From NCBI RefSeq assembly GCF_003121585.1, contig NZ_QEOO01000039.1:17390-81389 (forward strand): 64,000 bases of DNA, in the 5' to 3' direction. The DNA comes from Nocardioides speluncae. GTDB taxonomy: Bacteria > Actinomycetota > Actinomycetes > Propionibacteriales > Nocardioidaceae. Below are positions 26,958-34,873 of this stretch, piece after piece (within the stretch, counting starts at the first letter, position 1; every line of letters starts with the position of its first letter). Under the pieces are notes generated by a model, which was not told the origin of the DNA, did no database searches, and saw nothing but the letters and a program-made list of their open reading frames with translations. The position numbers were made by a program, and so were the translations under genes.

Positions 26958-27632
26958 TCAGCGACCCGAGACCGGCACGTCCGGAAGGCCGGGAACGCCA
27001 GGCACACCGGGAACGCTGGGAACGCCCGGGACGCCCGGAACACCGGGAAGCTCCGGAACGCCGTCCGGCGGGAAGCTCACGCACTCGCCGGTCGCGGCGC
27101 ACAGCTCGCCGGTCACGCCGCCGGTGCCGGCCTGCGCCCAGCCGCTACCCACAGGGGTCTCGAACTCGCCTGCCGCACCCTCGGTGGACGCGGTGCCGGA
27201 GGCGCTGAACTCGTCACCGACGTCCCGTACAGGGGTGTCGGGCAGCCCGGGCACACCCGGGAGGTCCGGAACACCGGGTACGCCAGGCACACCGGGAACG
27301 CCAGGCACACCTTCCGGCGGGAGGCTCACGCACTCGCCGGTCTCGGAGCAGAGCTCGCCGTTCACGCCGTCGGTGCCTGCCTGGGCCTGGCCGTTGCCGG
27401 CCGGGCTGTCGAACTCGCCAGCAGCGCCGTCGGTAGAAGCGCTCGCCGAGCCGCTGAGGTCGTCCCCGTTCGGACCGGCCTGACCCGACACAGATGCGCC
27501 GTCGGTGGAGCCGGTGCCGGAGGCCGAGATGGCCGGTCCGTCGAAGGCCGCGTAGGTGGCGCCTGCCGCCATCGGCAGCGCCAGCGCGCAGCCGGCGACG
27601 ATGGTCGCTGTTCGCCTACTGAGGTGGAGCAT
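26958..27632 (-). CDS. Secreted GVP-repeat (elastin/collagen-like) low-complexity protein
   Basis: 224 residues. The start MLHLSRRTATIVAGCALALPM gives a signal peptide with likely cleavage after about residue 30. The mature protein has two copies of one module: a Ser/Gly/Ala-rich segment with STDGAAGEF or STEGAAGEF, then GTDGVNGELCSETGECVS (or GTGGVTGELCAATGECVS), then a run of GVPGVP triplets ending LPDTPV or LPDVPV. Each module has one Cys pair, probably a disulfide. No LPxTG sorting motif is seen although a class E sortase is encoded at 31974. The family is not recognised; an extended wall or matrix protein is plausible. Confidence 0.7.
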   Translation of the reverse strand: MLHLSRRTATIVAGCALALPMAAGATYAAFDGPAISASGTGSTDGASVSGQAGPNGDDLSGSASASTDGAAGEFDSPAGNGQAQAGTDGVNGELCSETGECVSLPPEGVPGVPGVPGVPGVPDLPGVPGLPDTPVRDVGDEFSASGTASTEGAAGEFETPVGSGWAQAGTGGVTGELCAATGECVSFPPDGVPELPGVPGVPGVPSVPGVPGVPGLPDVPVSGR

Positions 27633-27738
27633 CGTCAAGGGGTTCCTCTCGTAGTTGGTCCCCCACGGGCCTCCCCGCCCGCTCATGCTCCCGATTGACA
27701 CGTAGAAACTGGTCTAAACCGGGACAAAGTGTCAAGTT

Positions 27739-28656
27739 CTAGTCCGGCGCGGCGGACACAGGGTCCACGGAGGTGTCTTGCAAAGCCGTGACGAGAAGGA
27801 CGAGTCCGAGGGCGAGCAGGCCGAGGGCGCCGTACCCGACCGGCGTCAGCCGCTCGCCCAGCACGATCACGCCGAGCGCCGCGGCGATGGCGGGCTCGAC
27901 CAGGGTGAGCGTGGCGGCGACGGGGACCGGCGTCGTACGGAGACCGCGGCCGTACAGCAGGTATCCGAGGGTCGTGGTGACCGCGCCCAGGTAGACCGCC
28001 ACGAGCACACCCCGGCCGGTCTCGAGCCAGCCGAGCGGCGCCAGCGCGAGGGCCGGCGCAAGCACGATCCCGGCGCCCCCGAAGAGCGCCCCCATCACGG
28101 CGAGATCGTCTGCGCCACGCCTGATCAGGGCGGCCGCGGCGGTCGCGTACGACGCGTACCCCAGCCCGGACAGCAGCGCGAGCCCGACGCCGACCGGGTC
28201 GATGCTGGCCGTTGCGCCGCCATCGCCGCTCAGCACCAACAGCCCGCAACCGGAACCGGAGACAGCAGTCGCGAGCAGCCATCTGCCGGACGGCCGGCCG
28301 TGCCCGAACACGGCTGCGAGCAGCCCGGCGAACACCGGCCCACTGCCGATCGTGACCACGGTGCCGACCGCGACGCCGGTCCGGTCCGTCGCCGCGAAGT
28401 AGCTGGTCTGGTAGATCGCGATGCAGACCGCACCTACGGCCAGCACGGCCCAGCCCGCTCGGCCCATCGAACGTAGGGAGCCGAGACGGCCGGCGGCCGC
28501 AGCGAGGCCGGCCAACAGGACGCCGCCGAGGACGATCCGTACGGCGCCTACCGCAACCGGGTCGGCCGCGGCGGGTGCGAGCTGCTGGACGGTGCCAGTG
28601 GTCCCCCACAGGCAGGCGGCGGTGAGGATGAGCAAGGACGAAGAAGTGGATGACAA
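27739..28656 (-). CDS. EamA/DMT-family transporter
   Basis: 305 residues with about ten hydrophobic helices in two repeated halves. The first starts LLILTAACLWGTTGTVQQLAP. The second EamA repeat includes GLGYASYATAAAALIRRG and ATLTLVEPAIAAALGVIVLGERLTPVGYGALGLLALG, with the characteristic E-P in helix 9. Drug/metabolite exporters of this family move small metabolites or amino acids; the substrate cannot be told. It has no operon partner: it is divergent from the secreted protein at 28917 across 260 bp, and its 3' end faces the start region of the GVP-repeat gene. Confidence 0.9.
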   Translation of the reverse strand: MSSTSSSLLILTAACLWGTTGTVQQLAPAAADPVAVGAVRIVLGGVLLAGLAAAAGRLGSLRSMGRAGWAVLAVGAVCIAIYQTSYFAATDRTGVAVGTVVTIGSGPVFAGLLAAVFGHGRPSGRWLLATAVSGSGCGLLVLSGDGGATASIDPVGVGLALLSGLGYASYATAAAALIRRGADDLAVMGALFGGAGIVLAPALALAPLGWLETGRGVLVAVYLGAVTTTLGYLLYGRGLRTTPVPVAATLTLVEPAIAAALGVIVLGERLTPVGYGALGLLALGLVLLVTALQDTSVDPVSAAPD

Positions 28657-28916
28657 GAGACGCTCCTGGGACTGGAATCGACAAGGGATCCGGGTCCAGG
28701 GCGCGAAGGAACCGTCCGGGCGTGACCTCGGTCAGGCCGGATGGGTGAGTGGTTCGCTGGTTGCCGCGCCCCGGTCAGGAGACAGGGGGCGGGGTGGCGG
28801 TGCGCCAGGGCGTCATGGGGACGACCGTATCTTCCTGCGCAATGTCGGCGCCTTCGGTTAACGTGCGGCCGGACGCGGCGACCGACCGCGTTGCCACCAC
28901 AACCGGGGGAGATCCC

Positions 28917-29654
28917 ATGAACCTTGTCCGCATCGCCGCGGCCGCCGCCTGTGCGGTCGTCGCGACCGCCATCCTCACGCCACCCGCGACCTCCGCCGCG
29001 CCACTCCCCGCGGCGCCGAAGGTGGGCGAGTGCCGTAACTACACCCTTCAGCAGGCCGGCAAGCCGAGCAACGGCAGCCCGGTCGTGCCGTGCAAGGAGA
29101 AGCACACCGCGAAGGTGATCGGCGTCTTCCAGCTGCCGGCGGGAACCCCCGTGACTATGGACAAGGCCAGGCCGTTCGTAACCGAGAAGTGCTACCCGAA
29201 GTTCCGGTCTACCCTTGGCCGCACCGAGCGGCTGCGGCACCTCTCGGCGTACACGTTCAGCTACTTCATCCCGAACCAGCAGCAGCGTGAGGCCGGCGCC
29301 CGCTGGGTCCGCTGCGACATCGTCATTCTCGGCGCCTCGATGCTGCGGCCGTTGCCGAGCAACGCCACGCCGATGCTCCCGACAGCGCCGCTGCCGAACA
29401 AGGTCGCGCGCTGCCTCACCGGCGGTCACGTGCGGACCACCTGCGCGCAGAATCACGCCTTCCGAGCGACCGGTGTGACCGCGGTCGCCAGCAAGAAGTT
29501 CCCCGGCGAGCAGACGATGACGGCGATCGCGCGGCAGCGCTGCCCCCGGCTCGTGAGCACTCCGCGGAACTGGTACGCGACCTGGGCCAGCAAGACGGCG
29601 TACAACCTCGGCAAGGACCGGATGATCGTCTGCTACTCCCGCCGGTCGAACTGA
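28917..29654 (+). CDS. Secreted septum-formation-family-like protein
   Basis: 245 residues; the ATG follows GGGGGAGATCCC. The signal peptide is MNLVRIAAAAACAVVATAIL...SAA. The mature part has two Cys/His-containing halves: VGECRNYT...VVPCKEKHTAKVIGVFQLP with EKCYPKF and VRCDIVI, then VARCLTGGHVRTTCAQNHAFRATGV with RQRCPRL and IVCYS. The 'GxC...VPCxxxHxxxV' pattern resembles the actinobacterial septum-formation (Septum_form) family, whose members are exported and carry paired Cys. The tandem layout and family match are my reading. No partner gene is evident. Confidence 0.6.
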   Translation: MNLVRIAAAAACAVVATAILTPPATSAAPLPAAPKVGECRNYTLQQAGKPSNGSPVVPCKEKHTAKVIGVFQLPAGTPVTMDKARPFVTEKCYPKFRSTLGRTERLRHLSAYTFSYFIPNQQQREAGARWVRCDIVILGASMLRPLPSNATPMLPTAPLPNKVARCLTGGHVRTTCAQNHAFRATGVTAVASKKFPGEQTMTAIARQRCPRLVSTPRNWYATWASKTAYNLGKDRMIVCYSRRSN

Positions 29655-29661
29655 CCCGCCA

Positions 29662-29687
29662 GCCTGGCGCGGTCAGCCGCGCCAGGC
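29662..29687. terminator. Bidirectional hairpin terminator
   Basis: GCCTGGCGCGG (29662-29672), loop TCAG, CCGCGCCAGGC (29677-29687): a perfect 11-bp stem between the convergent genes at 28917 and 29673. It extends into the last codons of the minus-strand gene. Confidence 0.6.
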
Positions 29688-30377
29688 AGGGTTGTCGCCG
29701 TCGCCGGACAGGTCGGCGTACTCCCGGATCCAGGAGTGCATCGCGATCGCGGCGGCGGCGCTGGCGTTGATCGAGCGGGTGGAGCCGAACTGGGCGATCG
29801 AGAAGGTGCCGTCACAGACCTCGCGGGCGCCGTCCGACAGCCCCGGCCCCTCCTGGCCGAACAGGAAGCAAACCCGGCGCGGCACCGTCATCGTCTCCAG
29901 GTGCTCGGAGCCGGGAAGGTTGTCGATCCCGAGCAGCCGGACCTCACGGGAGTGGAGGTACGCCGCCAGCTCGGCCGGCGTCTCGTGATGGCGGATGTGC
30001 TGGTAGCGGTCGGTGACCATCGCCCCGCGCCGGTTCCACCGTTTCTTGCCGACGATGTGCACCTCGGCCGCCAGGAAGGCGTTGGCGGAGCGGACGATGG
30101 TGCCGATGTTGAAGTCGTGCTGCCAGTTCTCGATGGCCACGTGGAAGTCGTGCCGCCGCTCGTCCAGGTCCGCCCGGATCGCCGCCATCGACCAGTAGCG
30201 ATAACGGTCCACGACGTTGCGCCGGTCGCCCTCGCGCAGCAGCTGCGCGTCGTACACCTCGCTGCCGGGACCGCTCGGAAGCGGCCCCTCCCACGGCCCG
30301 ACACCGACCTCGACCGGACCGTGCGGCATCGGGTCGTACGGCGCGTTCTCCTCCACGTTGGCGACACTAGTGGTCAC
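29673..30377 (-). CDS. TrmH/SpoU-family RNA 2'-O-methyltransferase
   Basis: 234 residues. The three SPOUT knot motifs are visible: NWQHDFNIGTIVRSANAF (about 86-103), VCFLFGQEGPGLSDG (about 169-183) and SINASAAAAIAMH (about 199-211). Such enzymes methylate ribose 2'-OH in tRNA or rRNA using S-adenosylmethionine; the target base is unknown. The GTG start at 30377 lies inside the left arm of a palindromic repeat (30367-30531). A GTG at 30356 (VEENAPYD) is an alternative if the repeat was inserted upstream of the original start. Confidence 0.88.
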   Translation of the reverse strand: MTTSVANVEENAPYDPMPHGPVEVGVGPWEGPLPSGPGSEVYDAQLLREGDRRNVVDRYRYWSMAAIRADLDERRHDFHVAIENWQHDFNIGTIVRSANAFLAAEVHIVGKKRWNRRGAMVTDRYQHIRHHETPAELAAYLHSREVRLLGIDNLPGSEHLETMTVPRRVCFLFGQEGPGLSDGAREVCDGTFSIAQFGSTRSINASAAAAIAMHSWIREYADLSGDGDNPAWRG

Positions 30378-30531
30378 GCCCGCGAGTTCGTCGAGGGTAT
30401 GAGTGGTCAGGGTGCGTGCAGCGCAAGGCGGAGGAGGGAGGCGGGCCGGTGGCCCGTCGACCGACGACAACGCAGCGATGTGCGTGCCCTGGCCGCTCAG
30501 GCCCCGATGAACTCCCGGGCGTGACCACTAG
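30367..30531. repeat. Palindromic dispersed repeat, family A copy 1
   Basis: A 165-bp element whose ends are exact complements (CTAGTGGTCACGCCCG at 30367-30382 and its complement at 30516-30531). The inner arms pair with many G-T wobbles. The centre (about 30421-30475) is closely similar to the centre of the element at 57515-57683, including GGCGGGCCGGTGGCCCGTCGA. Both copies are bounded by CTAG. Confidence 0.7.
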
Positions 30532-30568
30532 GTCATGGGCCAACCAACCTCCGGTTAGGGTTGGCGCC

Positions 30569-31309
30569 GTGAGCGCACTGATGGAGATCCAGCCTCTCCT
30601 TTTCGGTATGGACTGGATGGACCCGCAGTGGCTCCTTGACCGCTTCCCCCACACCATCTTCTGGCTCAGCATGGTGATGCTCGTCGTGGAGTGCGGGTTG
30701 TTCTTCCCGTTCCTCCCCGGCGACACGCTGCTGTTCGCGATGGGCCTGTTCATCGCCGGCGACAACGTCGACATCGTGCCCGGCCACCACAGCATCGACC
30801 TGATGGTCGTCCTGGTCTCGTTCACCGCTGCCGGTTTCCTCGGCAACGTGATCGGCTACGAGATAGGCCGGGTGATCGGGCCACCGCTCTACGAGCGCGA
30901 CGGCCGGATCCTGAAGCGGAAGTACTTCGACCAGACCCACGAGTTCTTCGAGAAGCACGGCACCAAGGCGCTGGTGATCGCCCGCTTCGTGCCGATAGTC
31001 CGCACCTTCATCACCGTGGTCGCCGGCGTCACCCAGATGAACCGGCGCACCTTCTTCGTATGGAGCTTCATCGGTTCGGTGCTGTGGGTCGTCTCGATCA
31101 CGCTGCTCGGCTACTTCCTCGGCTCCGCCTTCCCGAAGCTCGGCGAGCGGCTCGACATCGCGCTGGTCCTGGTGGTCGCACTCTCGCTGATCCCGGTGGT
31201 CTGGGAGTGGTACCGGCACCGGCACAAGAAGCACCACCCGGTCGCGGAGGCCACTGAGGCCAATCCGCAGCCCGCCGAGGTCCCCGACGTACCCGAGGAC
31301 CTGGTCTGA
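30569..31309 (+). CDS. DedA-family membrane protein
   Basis: 246 residues. A VTT/DedA domain is seen: CGLFFPFLPGDTLLFAMGLF (about 47-66), GFLGNVIGYEIGRVIGPPLY, FFEKHGTKALVIARFVPIVRTFITVVAGVTQM (about 131-162) and two C-terminal helices. A His/Lys-rich cytoplasmic tail ends the protein. DedA proteins are inner-membrane proteins now linked to lipid scrambling and carrier recycling. The GTG start gives an N-terminus without clear Shine-Dalgarno; the ATG at 30581 is possible. It lies just downstream of the palindromic repeat, convergent with pyrE. Confidence 0.92.
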   Translation: MSALMEIQPLLFGMDWMDPQWLLDRFPHTIFWLSMVMLVVECGLFFPFLPGDTLLFAMGLFIAGDNVDIVPGHHSIDLMVVLVSFTAAGFLGNVIGYEIGRVIGPPLYERDGRILKRKYFDQTHEFFEKHGTKALVIARFVPIVRTFITVVAGVTQMNRRTFFVWSFIGSVLWVVSITLLGYFLGSAFPKLGERLDIALVLVVALSLIPVVWEWYRHRHKKHHPVAEATEANPQPAEVPDVPEDLV

Positions 31310-31317
31310 GCTAGGGC

Positions 31318-31845
31318 TCAGCCGCGGGCGGCGTCCAGCTCCGCCTTGGTGAGTACGGCGAGCACCTCGAGCCCGACGTCGGCCAGCGGGTTGACGTCGG
31401 CCGGGCTGCGGTCGATCGCGCACACGACTGTCTCCACGACCGCACCAGCCGCTCGCAGCGCGTTGGTGGCGTCGCGGACCGCGCCACCGGTCGTGATCAC
31501 GTCCTCGACCAGCGTCACCCGCCGGCCCTCGACGGCCGGCCCCTCGGCCAGCTTGCCGGTGCCGTACTCCTTGGCCTTCTTCCGCACGAACAGCGCCGGC
31601 AGCCCGGTCCGGGCGCTCACCGCCGTCGCGATCGGGATCCCGCCCAGCTCCAGTCCGCCGAGCAGCTCGGTCCCGTCGGGCACCAGCGCCACCATCTGGT
31701 CCGCGACCCGCGCCAGCAGCGCCGGGTCGGACTCGAAGAGGTACTTGTCGAAGTACTCGGTCGAGGTCTGCCCGGACCGGAGCAGGAACTCCCCGGTGAG
31801 CCGGCAGCAGGCGTCGATATCGGCGGCGAGGTTCGGGTCGGTCAT
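31318..31845 (-). CDS. pyrE: Orotate phosphoribosyltransferase
   Basis: 175 residues from MTDPNLAADIDACCRLTGEF. It contains the substrate segment SGQTSTEYFDKYLFESDP, the GGLELGGIPIATAVS region and the PRPP-binding motif VTLVEDVITTGGAVRDA (about 112-128). The enzyme converts orotate and PRPP to OMP in pyrimidine synthesis. The usual length is about 175-215 residues. It is a lone gene here: other pyr genes are absent, and it converges with the DedA gene 8 bases away. Confidence 0.93.
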   Translation of the reverse strand: MTDPNLAADIDACCRLTGEFLLRSGQTSTEYFDKYLFESDPALLARVADQMVALVPDGTELLGGLELGGIPIATAVSARTGLPALFVRKKAKEYGTGKLAEGPAVEGRRVTLVEDVITTGGAVRDATNALRAAGAVVETVVCAIDRSPADVNPLADVGLEVLAVLTKAELDAARG

Positions 31846-31879
31846 GGCCGCGATCCTACGAGGCATCGCGGTCGGCCTT

Positions 31880-31960
31880 GGTTTCGAGACGGTCGCAGAG
31901 CGACCTCCTCAACCAGCGGCCCGTCGGTTGAGGAGGTTGCGCAGCAACCGTCTCGAAACC
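31880..31960. repeat. Palindromic dispersed repeat, family B copy 1
   Basis: GGTTTCGAGACGGT (31880-31893) pairs with 31947-31960, and ACCTCCTCAACC (31903-31914) with GGTTGAGGAGGT (31926-31937). The two stems form one long imperfect hairpin. It lies between pyrE and the sortase gene. An 18-mer inside it, GGTTGCGCAGCAACCGTC, recurs at 42512. Confidence 0.65.
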
Positions 31961-31973
31961 ATCGGGCCAATCG

Positions 31974-32684
31974 CTACTTCCGAGTCTTGGACTTCAGGTG
32001 GCCGAAGGCGACCAGGCGGTTGTCGGTGTGGAAGATCTCCGAACAGGTGGTCAGGGTGATCAGGCGCTGGCCCTTGGTCTGCTCCGGCTGGACGCCGCCG
32101 TCCGGGTTCGTCGGCAGCCGGTCGAGCACCCAGCCGGCGGTGAACGGCACGGTCAGATCCTCGCCGCCGGTGTCGAGGACGTAGGTGTAGAGGTAGTCCC
32201 GGGTCTCGATGATCACCTCATCGCCCGGGTCGAGCTTCGGCATGTCGCGCAGCGGCTCGCCGTGGGTGACCCGGTGCGCGGCCAGCGCGTAGTTGCCCTT
32301 CTGGCCGACCTTGGCCGAGCTCTTGAAGTGGCCGTAGCCGGCGGCCAGCACCCCGTCCGACGTACCTTCCAGAATGGGTACGGCGTAGTCGTCGCCGAAG
32401 CTCGGGATCCGCACAATCGCGCCCGCCTTCGCGCCCTTGCCGCCCTCGGAGACCTCGACCAGCTCCTCGCCGGACTCCCAGCCCTGGACGATGTCGTCCT
32501 TGACCGCCTGGTGCTTGCGCTGCGAGACCCAGTTGGTGCCCCAGAACTCCCAGCCGACGTACCCGAGCAGGCAGACCCCCGACAGGATCAGCAACATGCC
32601 GATCGCGGTGACCAGCTTGCTCTTCGGGCGCAGCGCGCGGCGACGTCCCCTCGCGGGCGCGGGCGTCTTCTGCTTCCTGAGCAC
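31974..32684 (-). CDS. Class E sortase
   Basis: 236 residues from a GTG start. A basic N-terminus and a transmembrane helix (about 25-46, LVTAIGMLLILSGVCLLGYVGWEF) anchor it. The sortase beta-barrel has the catalytic triad in GNYALAAHRVTHG (His), ITLTTCSEIFHTDNR (Cys) and the Arg of that last motif. GKGAKAGAIVRIPSFGDDYAVPIL opens the domain as in actinobacterial class E enzymes, which join LAxTG-type surface proteins to peptidoglycan. No substrate with a sorting signal was seen in the window. Divergent from the aminotransferase, 33 bases apart. Confidence 0.9.
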   Translation of the reverse strand: MLRKQKTPAPARGRRRALRPKSKLVTAIGMLLILSGVCLLGYVGWEFWGTNWVSQRKHQAVKDDIVQGWESGEELVEVSEGGKGAKAGAIVRIPSFGDDYAVPILEGTSDGVLAAGYGHFKSSAKVGQKGNYALAAHRVTHGEPLRDMPKLDPGDEVIIETRDYLYTYVLDTGGEDLTVPFTAGWVLDRLPTNPDGGVQPEQTKGQRLITLTTCSEIFHTDNRLVAFGHLKSKTRK

Positions 32685-32717
32685 ACCGCGATTCTGCCTG
32701 GTCGCTACCTTGTGCTC

Positions 32718-33890
32718 ATGGGGAACCCCACACGACTCGCCAGCCGGCTGCACGGTATCCCGCCCACCATCTTCACCGAGATGTCGGCGCTCGCGGTCCG
32801 CACCAAGTCGGTCAACCTCGGCCAGGGCTTCCCGGACGAGGACGGGCCGCCGACGGTGATCGCACGCGCGGTGGCCGCGCTGGAGGGTGGAGAGAACCAG
32901 TACGCACCCGGTCCCGGCCGGCCCGAGCTACGGGCCGCGATCGCCCGCCACCAGCAGCGGCACTACGGCATCGACCTGGACCCGGCCTCGCAGATCGTGG
33001 TCACGACCGGCTGCACCGAGGGCATCGCCGCCGCGCTGCTCGGACTGGTCGACCCGGGCGACGAGGTGATCGTGCTCGAGCCCTACTACGACTCCTACGT
33101 GGCGATGATCCAGATGGCCGGTGGGGTACGCCGGCCGGTCACCCTGCGCGCGCCGGACTTCCGGCTCGACCCGGCCGAGCTGGCCGCGGCCGTCACCCCA
33201 CGGACCCGCTACCTGCTGATCAACACCCCGCACAACCCGACCGGCACCGTGCTGACTCCCGCCGAGCTCGCCGCCGTCGCCGAGGTCGCGATTCGGCATG
33301 ACCTGGTCGTGATCACCGACGAGGTCTACGAGCACCTCACCTTCGACGACCATCAGCACGTCCCGCTCGCGACCCTGCCCGGCATGTTCGAGCGGACCCT
33401 GACTCTGTCCAGCGCCGGCAAGAGCTACTCGTTCACCGGCTGGAAGGTGGGCTGGGCGACCGGTCCGGCTGAGTTGATCAGCGCCGTACTCTCCGCGAAG
33501 CAGTGGCTCAGCTTCACCTCCGGCGCTCCGCTCCAGCCGGCGATCGCGCACGCGCTCGACGACGAGCCCGACTTCCCGCGCCGGCTGGCCGACGACCTGA
33601 GCGCGGCCCGCGACCTGCTCTGCTCCGGACTCGCCGACGTCGGGCTGACCCCGCGAGTCCCTGAGGGCACCTACTTCGCGATCACCGATATCAGCCACCT
33701 CGGGTACGCCGACGGCAAGACCTTCTGCCTCGGCCTGCCGGACCGGGCCGGCGTGGTGGCCATTCCCGCGCAGGCGTTCTACGACGATCAGGACGAAGGC
33801 CGCCAGCTGGTGCGCTGGGCGTTCTGCAAGGAGCGCTCGGTGATCGAGGAGGGCCTACGCAGGCTGAAGGCCGCCACGCTGGAAGCGTGA
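32718..33890 (+). CDS. PLP-dependent class I/II aminotransferase (methionine/kynurenine type)
   Basis: 390 residues. Fold type I aspartate aminotransferase features: SVNLGQGFPDEDGP (about 30-43), the NQYAPGPGRPELRAAI segment, the NTPHNPTGTVL loop (about 171-181), ITDEVYEHLTF and the PLP lysine in SSAGKSYSFTGWKVGW (about 233-248). The N-terminal NLGQGFP and the length fit the DapC-like/kynurenine-glutamine transaminase group. The exact substrate cannot be told. Single gene with its own terminator overlapping the stop. Confidence 0.9.
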   Translation: MGNPTRLASRLHGIPPTIFTEMSALAVRTKSVNLGQGFPDEDGPPTVIARAVAALEGGENQYAPGPGRPELRAAIARHQQRHYGIDLDPASQIVVTTGCTEGIAAALLGLVDPGDEVIVLEPYYDSYVAMIQMAGGVRRPVTLRAPDFRLDPAELAAAVTPRTRYLLINTPHNPTGTVLTPAELAAVAEVAIRHDLVVITDEVYEHLTFDDHQHVPLATLPGMFERTLTLSSAGKSYSFTGWKVGWATGPAELISAVLSAKQWLSFTSGAPLQPAIAHALDDEPDFPRRLADDLSAARDLLCSGLADVGLTPRVPEGTYFAITDISHLGYADGKTFCLGLPDRAGVVAIPAQAFYDDQDEGRQLVRWAFCKERSVIEEGLRRLKAATLEA

Positions 33891-33898
33891 CGGCCTTC
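33866..33898 (+). terminator. Hairpin terminator overlapping the aminotransferase stop
   Basis: GAAGGCCG (33866-33873) pairs with CGGCCTTC (33891-33898), and inside it CACGCT pairs with AGCGTG around a GGA loop. The last codons and stop of the aminotransferase are inside the stem. Confidence 0.6.
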
Positions 33899-33915
33899 GG
33901 CCTAGTGCGTATTGA

Positions 33916-34710
33916 TCAGTTGCCGTAGACGGCGCGGGCGCCCGCGGCGTCGGTAGCGGTCATGCTGAGGTCGTTCGACGAGCCGTTGCACTGCGGGTAG
34001 TGCATGATCGAGGCCGAGTCGTACGGCGTGAGCGGACGCCAGTTGTTGTCCTCGAAGCAGGTGCCCGACTCCGGCCGGGTGTGCTCGTGCCGGAAGCCCA
34101 GGGTGTGGCCGAGCTCGTGACCCATGATGTTGGCCGGCGACCAGGAGCCCGAGGTCCAGATCGAGTTGTCGACCAGGACGTTGCGCTTGCGGGTGCTCGG
34201 GAAGAAGGCGCGGGCGATGTACTGCGACGTCTCGACCGGCTCCACCGAGAAGACCACGCTCTTGTTGCTGGTGGTGCAGCTGGCGTCCGCGGACGGCACG
34301 TAGACGTAGTCGATGCCGGAGGACGCGTTCTCCCACAGCGCCGCACCGTTGGCCATGGCAGTGACCATCCGACCGTGGTCGGCGCCGAACTTGGTGCTGA
34401 CGCAGTAGCGCAGGTCCTTGGCCTGGGTGGCAGACCACTTGTCGTCACGGCCGCGGACGGTGTTGATGATCAGCTCGGTGGAGCTGGTGCGCTTCGGCTC
34501 CTTCACCATCACGTCGTAGTACTGGCGCAGCTCGCCGTTGTTGGCGACCGGCTCGTCACCGTTGACGATGTACTGGCCGTCGGTGTCGACGTGGGTCGAG
34601 TCGGCGAACTCCTGGTAGCTCGGCGCGGTCTCCGCGAATGCGGTGCCAGCGGCGAGGGTGGCGGCAGCGAGCCCTGCCGCTACCCCGAGAAGGCGGGCCT
34701 TCTTCTGCAT
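33916..34710 (-). CDS. Secreted zinc metalloprotease (metzincin)
   Basis: 264 residues. Signal peptide MQKKARLLGVAAGLAAATLAAGTAFA. The zinc motif HELGHTLGFRHEHTRPES (about 190-207) is the metzincin HExxHxxGxxH with the extra Glu seen in astacin-like enzymes. The Met-turn is SIMHYPQC about 25 residues later. Cysteines in LRYCVST, ASCTTS, GTCFED and PQCNGS may form disulfides. The sequence before the active site (GIDYVYVPS, NVLVDNSIWTSGS) fits a short extracellular protease without added domains. Substrate unknown. It is preceded by the start region of an AT-richer intergenic segment and converges with the aminotransferase. Confidence 0.85.
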   Translation of the reverse strand: MQKKARLLGVAAGLAAATLAAGTAFAETAPSYQEFADSTHVDTDGQYIVNGDEPVANNGELRQYYDVMVKEPKRTSSTELIINTVRGRDDKWSATQAKDLRYCVSTKFGADHGRMVTAMANGAALWENASSGIDYVYVPSADASCTTSNKSVVFSVEPVETSQYIARAFFPSTRKRNVLVDNSIWTSGSWSPANIMGHELGHTLGFRHEHTRPESGTCFEDNNWRPLTPYDSASIMHYPQCNGSSNDLSMTATDAAGARAVYGN

Positions 34711-34873
34711 GTCGGTGCTCCGTTCTTGGTGGTACCTCGCGCGGGCGGCACAAGGTGAGCGGAACATTAGGCGACATGTCATCCAGTCAAAAGATCTTGA
34801 TTCGGACGCTGACGGAAGGCAGGATCTGCCGGTTATCCAACAGATCGCCGAAAAACGTTCGATATACGAACGG

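Noticed and set aside
31974..32684. Sortase pairing with the GVP-repeat protein at 26958
   Set aside because: The GVP-repeat protein has no LPxTG or LAxTG motif and no C-terminal membrane helix.
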